From contig NZ_BBZJ01000017.1 in assembly GCF_001417775.1 (NCBI RefSeq), positions 403,181 to 467,180 on the forward strand: a stretch of DNA of 64,000 bases. Reading direction: 5' to 3'. This document shows, piece after piece, positions 31,773 to 41,869 of this stretch. The stretch's first letter is position 1. Every line of letters begins with the position of its first letter. The stretch is from Streptomyces sp. TP-A0356. GTDB taxonomy: Bacteria; Actinomycetota; Actinomycetes; Streptomycetales; Streptomycetaceae. The position numbers and the translations under genes were made by a program. Below the pieces are notes generated by a model that saw only the letters and a list, made by a program, of their open reading frames with translations, was not told the origin of the DNA and ran no database searches.

Positions 31773-33569
31773 TTGCGCGAGTTCAGCCTTCCGGCTTTGT
31801 ACGAGGTCCCCGCGGACGGCAATCTGACCGACATCGTCCGCAGAAACGCCGCGCAGCACCCCGATGTCGCCGTCATCGCCCGGAAGGTGGGCGGTGCCTG
31901 GCAGGACGTCACCGCCGCCGCCTTCCTCACCGAGGTGCGTGCCGCGGCCAAGGGGCTCATCGCCTCCGGTGTGCAGCCGGGCGACCGGGTGGGCCTGATG
32001 TCCCGGACCCGCTACGAGTGGACGCTGCTCGACTTCGCGATCTGGAGCGCGGGCGCCATCACCGTGCCGGTCTACGAGACCAGCTCCCCGGAGCAGGTGG
32101 AGTGGATCCTCGGCGACTCGGACGCGACCGCCTGCATCGTGGAGCTGGACTCGCACGCCGCGGCCGTGGAGTCGGTGCGCGACCGGCTGCCCGCGCTCAA
32201 GCACGTCTGGCAGATCGAGGCCGGGGGCGTGGAGGAGCTGGGCCGCGCCGGCAAGGACGTCAGCGACGAGACCGTCGAGGAGCGCAGCTCGCTCGCCAGG
32301 GCCGACGATCCGGCCACCATCGTCTACACCAGCGGGACCACCGGGCGTCCCAAGGGCTGTGTGCTCACCCACCGCAGCTTCTTCGCCGAGTGCGGGAACA
32401 TCGTGGAGCGACTGCGTCCCCTCTTCCGCACGGGCGAGTGCTCGGTCCTCCTCTTCCTTCCCCTCGCGCACGTCTTCGGGCGTCTGGTGCAGGTCGCGCC
32501 GATGATGGCGCCGATCAAGCTGGGCAACGTCCCGGACATCAAGAACCTCACCGACGAACTGGCCGCGTTCCGGCCGACGTTGATCCTCGGTGTGCCGCGG
32601 GTCTTCGAGAAGGTCTACAACTCGGCGCGGGCCAAGGCGCAGGCCGACGGCAAGGGCAAGATCTTCGGCAAGGCGGCGGACACGGCGATCGCATACAGCC
32701 GCGCCCTGGACACCCCGTCCGGTCCGTCCATCGGTCTGAAGATCAAGCACAAGGCGTTCGACAAGCTCGTCTACAGCAAGCTGCGCGCGGTCCTGGGCGG
32801 CCGCGGCGAGTACGCCATCTCCGGCGGCGCCCCGCTGGGCGAGCGCCTGGGCCACTTCTTCCGCGGCATCGGCTTCACGGTCCTGGAGGGCTACGGCCTG
32901 ACCGAGTCCTGTGCGGCCACCTCCTTCAACCCCTGGGACCGGCAGAAGATCGGTACGGTCGGCCAGCCGCTGCCCGGTTCGGTGGTCCGCATCGCGGACG
33001 ACGGCGAGGTGCTGCTGCACGGCGAGCACCTGTTCAAGGGGTACTGGAACAACGAGGCCGCGACCGCGGAGGCGCTGGCCGACGGCTGGTTCCACACCGG
33101 TGACCTCGGCACCCTCGACGAGGACGGCTACCTCAGGATCACCGGCCGCAAGAAGGAGATCATCGTCACCGCGGGCGGCAAGAACGTCGCCCCGGCCGTG
33201 ATCGAGGACCGCATCCGGGCGCACGCGCTGGTCGCGGAGTGCATGGTGGTGGGCGACGGGCGGCCGTTCGTGGGCGCGCTGGTCACCATCGACGAGGAGT
33301 TCCTGGGGCGCTGGGCCGCCGAGCACGGCAAGCCCGCGGGCTCCACCGCGGCGTCGCTGCGCGAGGACCCGGATCTGCTCGCCGCGATCCAGGACGCGGT
33401 CGACGACGGCAACGCCGCGGTGTCGAAGGCGGAATCGGTGCGGAAGTTCCGCATTCTCTCCTCCCAGTTCACCGAGGAGTCGGGCCACCTCACGCCGTCC
33501 CTGAAGCTCAAGCGGACCGTGGTGGCGAGGGACTACGCGGGCGAGATCGAGGCCATCTACCAGAAGTAG
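31773..33569 (+). CDS. Long-chain fatty-acid CoA ligase (FadD15-like)
   Basis: This 598-residue AMP-forming synthetase activates fatty acids through an acyl-adenylate. The P-loop-like motif VYTSGTTGRPKGC, the core GYGLTESCAA, the hinge region FHTGDLGTLDEDGYLRITGRKK (in two parts: FHTGDLGTLDEDG and YLRITGRKK) and the C-terminal SLKLKRTVV with the catalytic lysine are present. The start is TTG at 31773, with GAGGAG about 8 bases upstream. It lies next to the metallophosphoesterase, SRPBCC and ArsA-like genes, an order I recall from mycobacteria where FadD15 sits beside PimB'. It probably feeds membrane lipid synthesis. Confidence 0.93.
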   Translation: MREFSLPALYEVPADGNLTDIVRRNAAQHPDVAVIARKVGGAWQDVTAAAFLTEVRAAAKGLIASGVQPGDRVGLMSRTRYEWTLLDFAIWSAGAITVPVYETSSPEQVEWILGDSDATACIVELDSHAAAVESVRDRLPALKHVWQIEAGGVEELGRAGKDVSDETVEERSSLARADDPATIVYTSGTTGRPKGCVLTHRSFFAECGNIVERLRPLFRTGECSVLLFLPLAHVFGRLVQVAPMMAPIKLGNVPDIKNLTDELAAFRPTLILGVPRVFEKVYNSARAKAQADGKGKIFGKAADTAIAYSRALDTPSGPSIGLKIKHKAFDKLVYSKLRAVLGGRGEYAISGGAPLGERLGHFFRGIGFTVLEGYGLTESCAATSFNPWDRQKIGTVGQPLPGSVVRIADDGEVLLHGEHLFKGYWNNEAATAEALADGWFHTGDLGTLDEDGYLRITGRKKEIIVTAGGKNVAPAVIEDRIRAHALVAECMVVGDGRPFVGALVTIDEEFLGRWAAEHGKPAGSTAASLREDPDLLAAIQDAVDDGNAAVSKAESVRKFRILSSQFTEESGHLTPSLKLKRTVVARDYAGEIEAIYQK

Positions 33570-33588
33570 CGGGCCCCGCCACCTCACG

Positions 33589-35310
<1,722 letters not shown>

Positions 35311-36453
35311 CTACAGCAGTTCCCTCAGCCTCTCCGCGAGCAGGTCCCAGCGCCACTTCTCCTCGACCCACCGGCGGCCCCGCTCGCCCATGCGGCGGCG
35401 CAGTTCCGGGTCGCCCAGCAGGGTGATGACGCGGTCCGCGGTCTCCTCCGCCGAGCCGCCGCGCACCACCCAGCCCGTCTCTCCGTCCAGGACCGCGTCC
35501 GGGGCGCCGCCCGAGTCGCCGGCCACCACCGGAAGCCCCGTCGCGGACGCCTCCAGGTACACGATGCCGAGGCCCTCGACGTCCAGGCCGCCACGGCGGG
35601 TGCGGCACGGCATCGCGAAGACGTCACCGGCCCCGTAGTGCGCGGGCAGCTCCGTCCAGGGGACGGCGCCGGTGAAGTGGACCGCGTGGGTGACCCCCGC
35701 CTCGTACGCGAGCCGGCGCAGCTGCCTCTCGTACGGCCCGCCCCCGACGATCAGCAGGACCGCGTCCGGCTGCTTGGCCAGGATCAGCGGCATCGCCCGG
35801 ATCAGCGTGTCCTGGCCCTTGCGCGGGACCAGCCGGGACACACAGACCACCACCGGGCGGTCCGTGAACCCCAGACGGGCGCGTACCTCGTCACCGCCGG
35901 AGCCGGGGTGAAACGTCTTCTCGTCGACCCCGGGCGGCAGCTGCACCATCCGCCCGGCCGCCTGCGGCGTCAGCGCGGAGGCGATGCGCGAGCGCGTGTA
36001 CTCGCCGAGGTGGGTGAGCGTGTCCGTGGACTCGCCGATCCTGCGCAGCAGGCCCCGCGCCGCGGGCAGCTGGGCCCAGCCCGCCTCATGCCCGTGTGTC
36101 GTCGCCACCAGCCGCTTCGCCCCTGCCCGGCGCAGCGCCGGCGCCATCAGACCGAGCGGCGCCGCCGCTCCGAACCACACCGATGTGCAGCCGTGTTCCC
36201 TCAGCAGCCCCACGGCCCGCCGGGTGGCGGCCGGCGTCGGCAACAGCATCGTCGTACGGTCCCTTACGACGGTGAAGGGCTGCTCGGCGTCGAAGGAGGC
36301 CGTCGCCTCGGCGCCCTCCCGGCCGCGCTTCCAGGTGGAGGCGTAGACGACCAGCCGCTCGGGATCCAGGCGCAGCGCCATGTTGTGCAGGAACGCCTGG
36401 ATACCGCCGGGGCGCGGCGGAAAGTCGTTGGTTACGATCAGGGTCTTGTGCAT
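35311..36453 (-). CDS. GT4 glycosyltransferase, PimB'-like mannosyltransferase
   Basis: This 380-residue GT-B enzyme begins TLIVTNDFPPRPGGIQAFLHNMA and has CVSRLVPRKGQDTLIRA, VGGGPYERQLRRLA, and the donor-binding EGLGIVYLEASATGLPVVAG. The family adds mannose to phosphatidylinositol mannosides (PimB', Rv2188c in M. tuberculosis by recall). The start at 36453 (MHKTLIV) has TACTGT 8 bases upstream (36462-36467), consistent with a leaderless transcript. It is divergent from the GT87 gene, so a glycolipid pathway is likely. Confidence 0.85.
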   Translation of the reverse strand: MHKTLIVTNDFPPRPGGIQAFLHNMALRLDPERLVVYASTWKRGREGAEATASFDAEQPFTVVRDRTTMLLPTPAATRRAVGLLREHGCTSVWFGAAAPLGLMAPALRRAGAKRLVATTHGHEAGWAQLPAARGLLRRIGESTDTLTHLGEYTRSRIASALTPQAAGRMVQLPPGVDEKTFHPGSGGDEVRARLGFTDRPVVVCVSRLVPRKGQDTLIRAMPLILAKQPDAVLLIVGGGPYERQLRRLAYEAGVTHAVHFTGAVPWTELPAHYGAGDVFAMPCRTRRGGLDVEGLGIVYLEASATGLPVVAGDSGGAPDAVLDGETGWVVRGGSAEETADRVITLLGDPELRRRMGERGRRWVEEKWRWDLLAERLRELL

Positions 36454-36590
36454 CGCCGTCGACAGTACCGAACCCGGTGTGCGACCGGACTCACAACTGC
36501 GACGGCCACGTTTCACGGGCCAGGCACCGTCCGACGCGGGATCATGGCTCACGGCAACGCGACGCGAGACGCGCTAGAACAGGGGCTCAG

Positions 36591-37823
36591 GTGAAGATTG
36601 CGGGCGCACGGCGGATCCCGGTCTGGCTGCTCGCCACCTGGTGCCTGACCAGGCTGGCCCTGCTGTTCTTCGTCTTCAAGGTGTGGGCCTTCCCCGGCCC
36701 GGACGTCACCAGCGACGTCTCCGTGATCTACCAGGGCTGGTACGACGTCCTGAAGACCGGAACGTTCCCGCTGAACGACGTCACCTGGCAGTACCCGCCC
36801 GCCGCCGCGCTGGCGATCCTCTCCCCCGGTCTGCTGCCCTTCCTGGACTACGCCCAGGCCTTCTACGTCCTCGCCTTCCTCGCCGACCTGGCGGCCTTCT
36901 GCCTGCTCCAGTACGCGGGGCTGCGCCCCGGCAAGACGCTGCGCGGCGCCTGGATGTGGGTGGTCGGCGTCGCCGTGCTGGGCCCGACCGTGTACGCGCG
37001 CTACGACGTGATGGTGACGGCGGTCGCGATCGCCGCGCTGCTGGCCGGGGTGCGCCACCCGAGGGTGATGGGCGCGCTCGTGGGCTTCGGCGCCCTGCTG
37101 AAGGTGTGGCCGGTGCTGCTGCTGGCGGGCGCCGTCAGACGGCGGGCCTGGGTCGCGGCCGCCGCGACGGCGGGCGGTCTAGGGCTGCTGTTCCAGCTGA
37201 CGATGCCCGGCGCGTTCACGTTCCTGACCTTCCAGCGCGACCGCGGCACCGAGGTCGAGTCGCTCGGGTCGCTGGTCTTCCATGTGGCCCGGCACTTCGG
37301 CTGGCAGGGCCAGGTGCTGCTCAACTACGGCTCGGTGGAGTTCCTCGGCCCCTACGTCGCCCGGGTCAGCGCGGTGGCCCTGTTCCTGACCGTGATCGCC
37401 TTCGGCTGGCTGCTGCTGTGGCGGGTCAGCGTCCGCCGCATGCCGCCGCGCGCGCTCGCGGACGCGGCGTTCGTGGCGGTGCTGCTGTTCACGGTCACCA
37501 GCCGGGTGATCAGCCCCCAGTACATGGTGTGGCTGGTCGGACTCGCCGCCGTCTGCCTGTGCTTCCGCGGCAGCCGGATGGTGCTGCCCGGCGGGCTGGT
37601 CCTGGCCGCCTGCATCGCCACCGTCCTGGAGTTCCCGGTGTACTTCGGGGATGTCGTGGGCAGCACCCGGCTGGGCGTCGCGCTCCTCCTCGCCCGCAAT
37701 GGCCTGCTGGTGCTGGCCACGCTGACCGCGGCCCTCCAGCTGTGGCGCGGCACGGTCTCCCGGCAGCCCCCGACCGTACCGCCTCAGACGGCACGCACCC
37801 AGGAGACCCTGACCTCCTCCTGA
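36591..37823 (+). CDS. GT87-family membrane glycosyltransferase
   Basis: This 410-residue protein has about ten hydrophobic segments and a GT87/DUF2029 pattern: an N-terminal loop DVSVIYQGWYDVLKTG, PLNDVTWQYPPAAA and a conserved YARYDVMVT. These polyprenyl-phosphate-mannose-dependent enzymes add alpha-mannose to lipids at the outer membrane face (Rv2181 is the mycobacterial counterpart in this block by recall). The GTG at 36591 was chosen as the first start after the divergent promoter region. The tail is Pro/Thr-rich. Confidence 0.82.
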   Translation: MKIAGARRIPVWLLATWCLTRLALLFFVFKVWAFPGPDVTSDVSVIYQGWYDVLKTGTFPLNDVTWQYPPAAALAILSPGLLPFLDYAQAFYVLAFLADLAAFCLLQYAGLRPGKTLRGAWMWVVGVAVLGPTVYARYDVMVTAVAIAALLAGVRHPRVMGALVGFGALLKVWPVLLLAGAVRRRAWVAAAATAGGLGLLFQLTMPGAFTFLTFQRDRGTEVESLGSLVFHVARHFGWQGQVLLNYGSVEFLGPYVARVSAVALFLTVIAFGWLLLWRVSVRRMPPRALADAAFVAVLLFTVTSRVISPQYMVWLVGLAAVCLCFRGSRMVLPGGLVLAACIATVLEFPVYFGDVVGSTRLGVALLLARNGLLVLATLTAALQLWRGTVSRQPPTVPPQTARTQETLTSS

Positions 37824-37907
37824 CGACCCTGCCGACTCGCGACCCGCATGCCGGCGAGGCGGGCGCAGCGCCCCGGGCATGGGCAGATCTCCCAACCGCC
37901 CGGGACC

Positions 37908-39128
37908 TCAGCCCAGGCGTGATTTCAGATACGCCCGCCAGTCCCGGGTGAACCGCTCCGGCGTCGTGCCGAGCACCTTCTTCAGCGCGCCCTCGACGGC
38001 CCCCGCACGGCCCGGATGATCGCCCACCGCCCGGTAGAAGTCGTTCAGCCTGGCCTCTCCCCAGCGGTCGGCGATCATCCGGCAGGCCATCCAGCCGCCC
38101 TCGTACGCCCCCGCCAGCCGTTCGGCGTCCCCCGCGAACGCGAAGTCCGCGTCGCCCGGCAGCGCGGTCGGCACGTGCCCCAGCGCGACGGAGCGGTCGA
38201 GTTCCGGGGCCACCTGTGCGGGCGTACGGCCGCTGCGCCGGTAGCCCACCCAGTCGGCATACCCCTCGGAGAGCCACAGGGGCGTGGACGGGGTGGTGTG
38301 GGCACGAGTGGCGACATGGGTGGTCTCGTGCGTGAGGACCACCTGTCTGCCCAGGGCGCCGAGGGTGGCGTAGGCATCCGGGTTGATGACGACGCGGTCC
38401 GCGGGGGCCTTCCCCGCCCCGCCCGTCTCCGCGGTGGTGACCGCCGCTATCCCCCGGTATCCGGACGCCGGCGCGCCGAGCAGCCCCGCCATGCCGGCCA
38501 GCGACCGGGGGACGAGCACCACCACGTGGCCCGGCCAGTCGGTGCCCCATGCCTCGGTGACGGCGGGCACCGCCCGGTCCGCGAGGTCCGCGTACGTCCG
38601 CAGGACGTCCCGCGGCTGACCGGCCCCGAGGACCAGGCTGTGCCTCCCGCGGACCACCTCGACGGCACCCTGCTCCCACAGCTGCCGGCCGCTCTTCCCG
38701 GCGGGCTCGTCGGAGGCGACGTACCAGCGTCCGCCGGTGCGGGTCAGCCGCAGGACGCGGGCTGCGGTGACCGGCGCCCGGTCGTAGCCCCTGATGCGGT
38801 AGCGCAACTGGGCGTCGGCCGTGGCCCGGTCGCCGGTGCGGTGCAGGGCCGTGAGGCGGTAGGACCAGGCGGCCAGCGGAACGGCACGCAGGTTGTCGAA
38901 CTCGGCGGCCTCGGTGGCGGCTCGGCTCGCGGCATCGGGGGTCCGTGCCCCCGTCGCCAGGAACGCGGACCGGTCGCCGTCCAGGACCGCAGTCGCCCGC
39001 CGGTCGAGGACCTGCTGCACGGCGGCCGCCTGGGTGTCCGGCGCGGGCCGCCCGCCGCAGCCGACGAGCCCGGCGAGCAGCAGCACACAGCCCGCCACCA
39101 CTCCCGGCACACGCCCACGACCAGCCAC
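37908..39128 (-). CDS. Lipoprotein with HExxH zinc-peptidase-like motif
   Basis: This 406-residue protein has a lipoprotein signal (LLLAGLVGCGG) with the lipidated cysteine at about 24. The mature part ends in a region with VLTHETTHVA (HExxH) and a downstream glutamate in LSEGYADWVG, as in gluzincin/peptidase MA-like proteins. It is likely extracytoplasmic. It is followed on the same strand by no close partner; the NlpC/P60 gene starts upstream. The substrate is unknown. Confidence 0.82.
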   Translation of the reverse strand: MAGRGRVPGVVAGCVLLLAGLVGCGGRPAPDTQAAAVQQVLDRRATAVLDGDRSAFLATGARTPDAASRAATEAAEFDNLRAVPLAAWSYRLTALHRTGDRATADAQLRYRIRGYDRAPVTAARVLRLTRTGGRWYVASDEPAGKSGRQLWEQGAVEVVRGRHSLVLGAGQPRDVLRTYADLADRAVPAVTEAWGTDWPGHVVVLVPRSLAGMAGLLGAPASGYRGIAAVTTAETGGAGKAPADRVVINPDAYATLGALGRQVVLTHETTHVATRAHTTPSTPLWLSEGYADWVGYRRSGRTPAQVAPELDRSVALGHVPTALPGDADFAFAGDAERLAGAYEGGWMACRMIADRWGEARLNDFYRAVGDHPGRAGAVEGALKKVLGTTPERFTRDWRAYLKSRLG

Positions 39129-39194
39129 CGTCAGATCGTACGCGCCGCTGCGGACCCGCTCCGGGCCCGCTCCCGCCCTGTGCCGAGGCGCCGC

Positions 39195-40217
39195 TCAGGG
39201 CCTGGTGACCGACGCGACCGGCATGATCCCGACCGGGTCGTAGCGGACGGCGGCGCCCGGGTGGGGCGCGTGGATGACCCGGCCGTCGCCGACGTACATC
39301 GCCACATGGCTGGCGTCGGAACGGTAGACGATCAGGTCTCCGGGCCGGGCCTGGGACAGGGGTACCTGCCGGCCCGCGTACCGCTGCTCCTGCGAGGTGC
39401 GCGGCAGTCCGACGCCCGCCTGCGCGTACGACCACTGCATGAGGCCCGAACAGTCGAAGCCGCCGGGCCCGTTGGCGCCCCACACATAGGGGCGGCCGAG
39501 CGCGGAGCGGGCCGCGGCGAGGGCCGCCGCGGCGCGGGAGCCGGCCGGGGCGGCACCGGTGAGGTCGGGCACGTCGCCGCCGGAGCGGGACGCCCGCTCG
39601 TAGGCCCCCCGCTGGGCGGACGAAGCGGAGTCGAGCAGCCGCCTCGCCGCGGCGAGCTTCTGCTCGACGGTCTTCTTGTGCTGCGCGACGGCCTGGCGGC
39701 TCTTCTCCAGCGCGGTGAGCTCGCCCGCCACCTCCGCGCGCTCCCGGGCCAAGTCACGCAGGGCCGTCTGGAGTTCCCTGAGCCGTCCGGCCTGGCGGCT
39801 GCCGATCCGGTCGAGCACGGCCGCCCTGTCGAGGTACTCCCCGGGATTGTCCGAGAACAGCAGCGCGAGGGAGGCGGCGAGGCCGCCGGAGCGGTACTGG
39901 GCTCCCGCGAGCGCTCCGAGCGCGTCCCGCATGGCGTTGACGCGGTCCTGCTGCCGTGCGATCCGGTCCTGCGCCTGGCCGACCCGCCGGCGCAGCGAAC
40001 CGGCGCGCTCGCCGGCCTCGTTGTACGCCTCGGTGGCCTGCTCGGCCTCCCGGTACAGCCGGTCCACCGTGGCCCGGGTGTCACCCCCGCCGGGCGCGGC
40101 GTCCGCCGGAGCGGCGGCGAGGGCCGTGGCGGCTGCCGCCACGGCGGACAGAACGGCTGCTGTGGCGCCACGACCCCGGCACAGGCCGGACGGTGCAAGG
40201 CGGCGATGGGACCCCAC
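39195..40217 (-). CDS. Secreted NlpC/P60 peptidoglycan endopeptidase (first of two)
   Basis: This 340-residue protein has a Sec-type signal (AVLSAVAAAATALAAAPADA), a long coiled coil (about 45-200, RLYREAEQATEAYNEAGERAG and later repeats) and a C-terminal NlpC/P60 domain. The catalytic cysteine is in GFDCSGLMQW and the histidine in ASHVAMYVGDG. Such enzymes cut gamma-D-Glu-diaminopimelate bonds; the coil resembles autoinhibitory RipA-like arms. The start at 40217 (MGSHRRL) was chosen because the neighbouring paralogue has the same SHRR start; 40229 is the alternative. It is a tandem paralogue of the next gene. Confidence 0.9.
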   Translation of the reverse strand: MGSHRRLAPSGLCRGRGATAAVLSAVAAAATALAAAPADAAPGGGDTRATVDRLYREAEQATEAYNEAGERAGSLRRRVGQAQDRIARQQDRVNAMRDALGALAGAQYRSGGLAASLALLFSDNPGEYLDRAAVLDRIGSRQAGRLRELQTALRDLARERAEVAGELTALEKSRQAVAQHKKTVEQKLAAARRLLDSASSAQRGAYERASRSGGDVPDLTGAAPAGSRAAAALAAARSALGRPYVWGANGPGGFDCSGLMQWSYAQAGVGLPRTSQEQRYAGRQVPLSQARPGDLIVYRSDASHVAMYVGDGRVIHAPHPGAAVRYDPVGIMPVASVTRP

Positions 40218-40275
40218 GACCGGTCGCACTCCCTTCCGCTGTCAGCCCCGACCCCTCGGCGGGGAAACGCGGCAG

Positions 40276-40305
40276 ACAGTAGCCGGGCGATCACTCCTGG
40301 TCCAA
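40276..40305 (-). promoter_or_regulatory. Promoter upstream of the first NlpC/P60 gene
   Basis: On the minus strand TTGGAC (40300-40305) and TACTGT (40276-40281) are separated by 18 bases. The predicted start lies about 50 bases before the coding start. Confidence 0.45.
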
Positions 40306-40392
40306 AGAGCCAGGCAACCGCGCACAACGCGACACCCCGCCGCTGACGCAGGTCATCGGCGGGGCGTGGGGTCAGTATCAGTCGCTGGAATT

Positions 40393-40436
40393 CGCCCGTT
40401 CGGGCGGGCCGCAGGGGGCGCCTCCGGGGAGCGCCC
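40393..40436 (-). terminator. Two small hairpins after the second NlpC/P60 gene
   Basis: The stem CGCCCG-TT-CGGGCG (40393-40406) and the stem GGGCGC/GCGCCC with a 9-base loop (40416-40436) lie 31-74 bases beyond the stop of the 40467 gene. They could be terminators for it. Confidence 0.4.
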
Positions 40437-40466
40437 GGGATCGGAAGGGGCGCGTCCGGAAGCGCG

Positions 40467-41498
40467 TCAGATGCGGACGCCGAACTGGAAGGGCATGTTG
40501 CCCATCGACTCGTAGCGCACGACGGCACCGGTGTGCGGGGCGTGCAGCACCGTGCCGTTGCCCGCGTAGAGGCCGACGTGGTGCAGGTCGCCGTAGAAGA
40601 AGACCAGGTCGCCGACCTTGAGGTCACCCTCGCTGTAGATGCGGGTGCCCGCGTTGGCCTGCTCCTCGGAGGTACGCGGTATGGAGACGCCAGCCGCCCC
40701 GTAGGCCCGGGAGGTGAGGCCGGAGCAGTCGTAGGAGCTGAGGCCGGTGGCGCCGTAGACGTACGGCTTGCCGAGCTGGCCCTGCGCCCACGAGAACGCC
40801 TCGGCGGCGCGGCCGGTGCCGGCGTTGCTGGGGCCCAGGACGGAACGCTGGCTGGCCCGGCTGGCGCGGTTCTGGTCGGCCTGGAGGGCGGCCCGCTCCT
40901 GGGCGGTGAGGCTGTTCAGGAGCTTCTGCGCGTCGGCGAGCTTGCCCTGGACCTCCTGCTTCTTCTTGCCGAGTTCGGTACGGGTGGCGGCCAGGTCCTT
41001 GAGCTTGTCGGAGGCTTCCTGGCGCTCCTGGGCGAGCTCCCGCTGCTTCTCCTGGATCTTCTTCAGCGCCTCGACCTGCTGGCTGCTCAGCTGGTCGAGC
41101 GTGGACGCCTTGTCGAGGTAGTCGTCCGGGTTCGAGGAGAGGAAGAGCTGGACGGACGGGTCGATGCTGCCCGTGCGGTACTGGGCGCTGGCCATCGTGC
41201 CGATGCCGTCGCGCAGCTTGTTGAGCTCGTCCTGACCGCGGGCGACCTTGTCCTGCAGGGTGGAGATCTGCTTCTCCAGCTTGTCCTGCTTCTCCTTGGC
41301 CCCGTTGTACTTCTCGGTGGCCTGCTCAGCCTGCTGGTAGAGCTCGTCGACCTTGGACTTGACCTCGTCCTTGCTCGGCTTCGCGCTGGGGGCGGCGTTC
41401 GCGGCCTGCGCACTGAGGGCCACGGCAGCGGCAGCGGCGGTGGTGAGCACGGTCACACGGGCACGGCTCGGCTGCTTGGGTCGACGGTGGGACGCCAC
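40467..41498 (-). CDS. Secreted NlpC/P60 peptidoglycan endopeptidase (second of two)
   Basis: This 343-residue protein starts with a signal peptide (VTVLTTAAAAAVALSAQAANA), has a coiled-coil middle (about 40-215, Lys/Glu/Gln-rich) and an NlpC/P60 domain with cysteine in SYDCSGLTSRA and histidine in LHHVGLYAGNG. It resembles the preceding paralogue throughout, with YQQAEQATEKYNGAKEKQ matching its coil. The GTG at 41498 has AAGGAG 9 bases upstream. Likely roles are wall remodeling during growth or sporulation. A good sigma70-type promoter lies upstream. Confidence 0.91.
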   Translation of the reverse strand: MASHRRPKQPSRARVTVLTTAAAAAVALSAQAANAAPSAKPSKDEVKSKVDELYQQAEQATEKYNGAKEKQDKLEKQISTLQDKVARGQDELNKLRDGIGTMASAQYRTGSIDPSVQLFLSSNPDDYLDKASTLDQLSSQQVEALKKIQEKQRELAQERQEASDKLKDLAATRTELGKKKQEVQGKLADAQKLLNSLTAQERAALQADQNRASRASQRSVLGPSNAGTGRAAEAFSWAQGQLGKPYVYGATGLSSYDCSGLTSRAYGAAGVSIPRTSEEQANAGTRIYSEGDLKVGDLVFFYGDLHHVGLYAGNGTVLHAPHTGAVVRYESMGNMPFQFGVRI

Positions 41499-41605
41499 GG
41501 GGGCGAGCTCCTTCTTCCTCCAGCCGCCTACCGACACGCCGGCGGGCGGTGCCCCTCCACCGTCACTCCCCATGAGTGATCACCCGAGCGGAGGTTCGAG
41601 GCCAG

Positions 41606-41635
41606 ACCCTAGTGACCCTCTTGTGATCAGATCAA
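41606..41635 (-). promoter_or_regulatory. Promoter of the second NlpC/P60 gene
   Basis: On the minus strand TTGATC (41630-41635) and TAGGGT (41606-41611) are separated by exactly 18 bases. The predicted start leaves a leader of about 100 bases before GTG 41498. Confidence 0.55.
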
Positions 41636-41869
41636 ATCCTGGCGTGAAAAATCTCAGTCACCGTGCGCATTCTTTGCACTCAACTCACATGCAGTGATGT
41701 CGGCTTGACGCTACGTTGCGTGAGGACACCCTCAATCCGGGCATCCCCGGCTGACGTTGCGCTTGGTGCGTACGCGACTCATGGGACGTACGGCACAAGA
41801 GGAAGCCGCACTCGAGAAGGGCCGAAAGTCGAGGGCGATGTGCCCAATTGAGAGGTGTTCCGCCCGATT
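41636..41869. other. AT-richer spacer between NlpC/P60 promoter and NYN gene
   Basis: No gene is seen here. The sequence around 41640-41710 is markedly AT-richer than its surroundings, which may mark a control region. I see no riboswitch that I can recognise, including the cyclic-di-AMP class often found before cell-wall hydrolases in Streptomyces. Confidence 0.35.

Noticed and set aside
41499..41869. Cyclic-di-AMP riboswitch before the NlpC/P60 gene
   Set aside because: Such switches are common before cell-wall hydrolases in Streptomyces, but I could not find the expected conserved segments and the predicted leader (about 100 bases) is too short.
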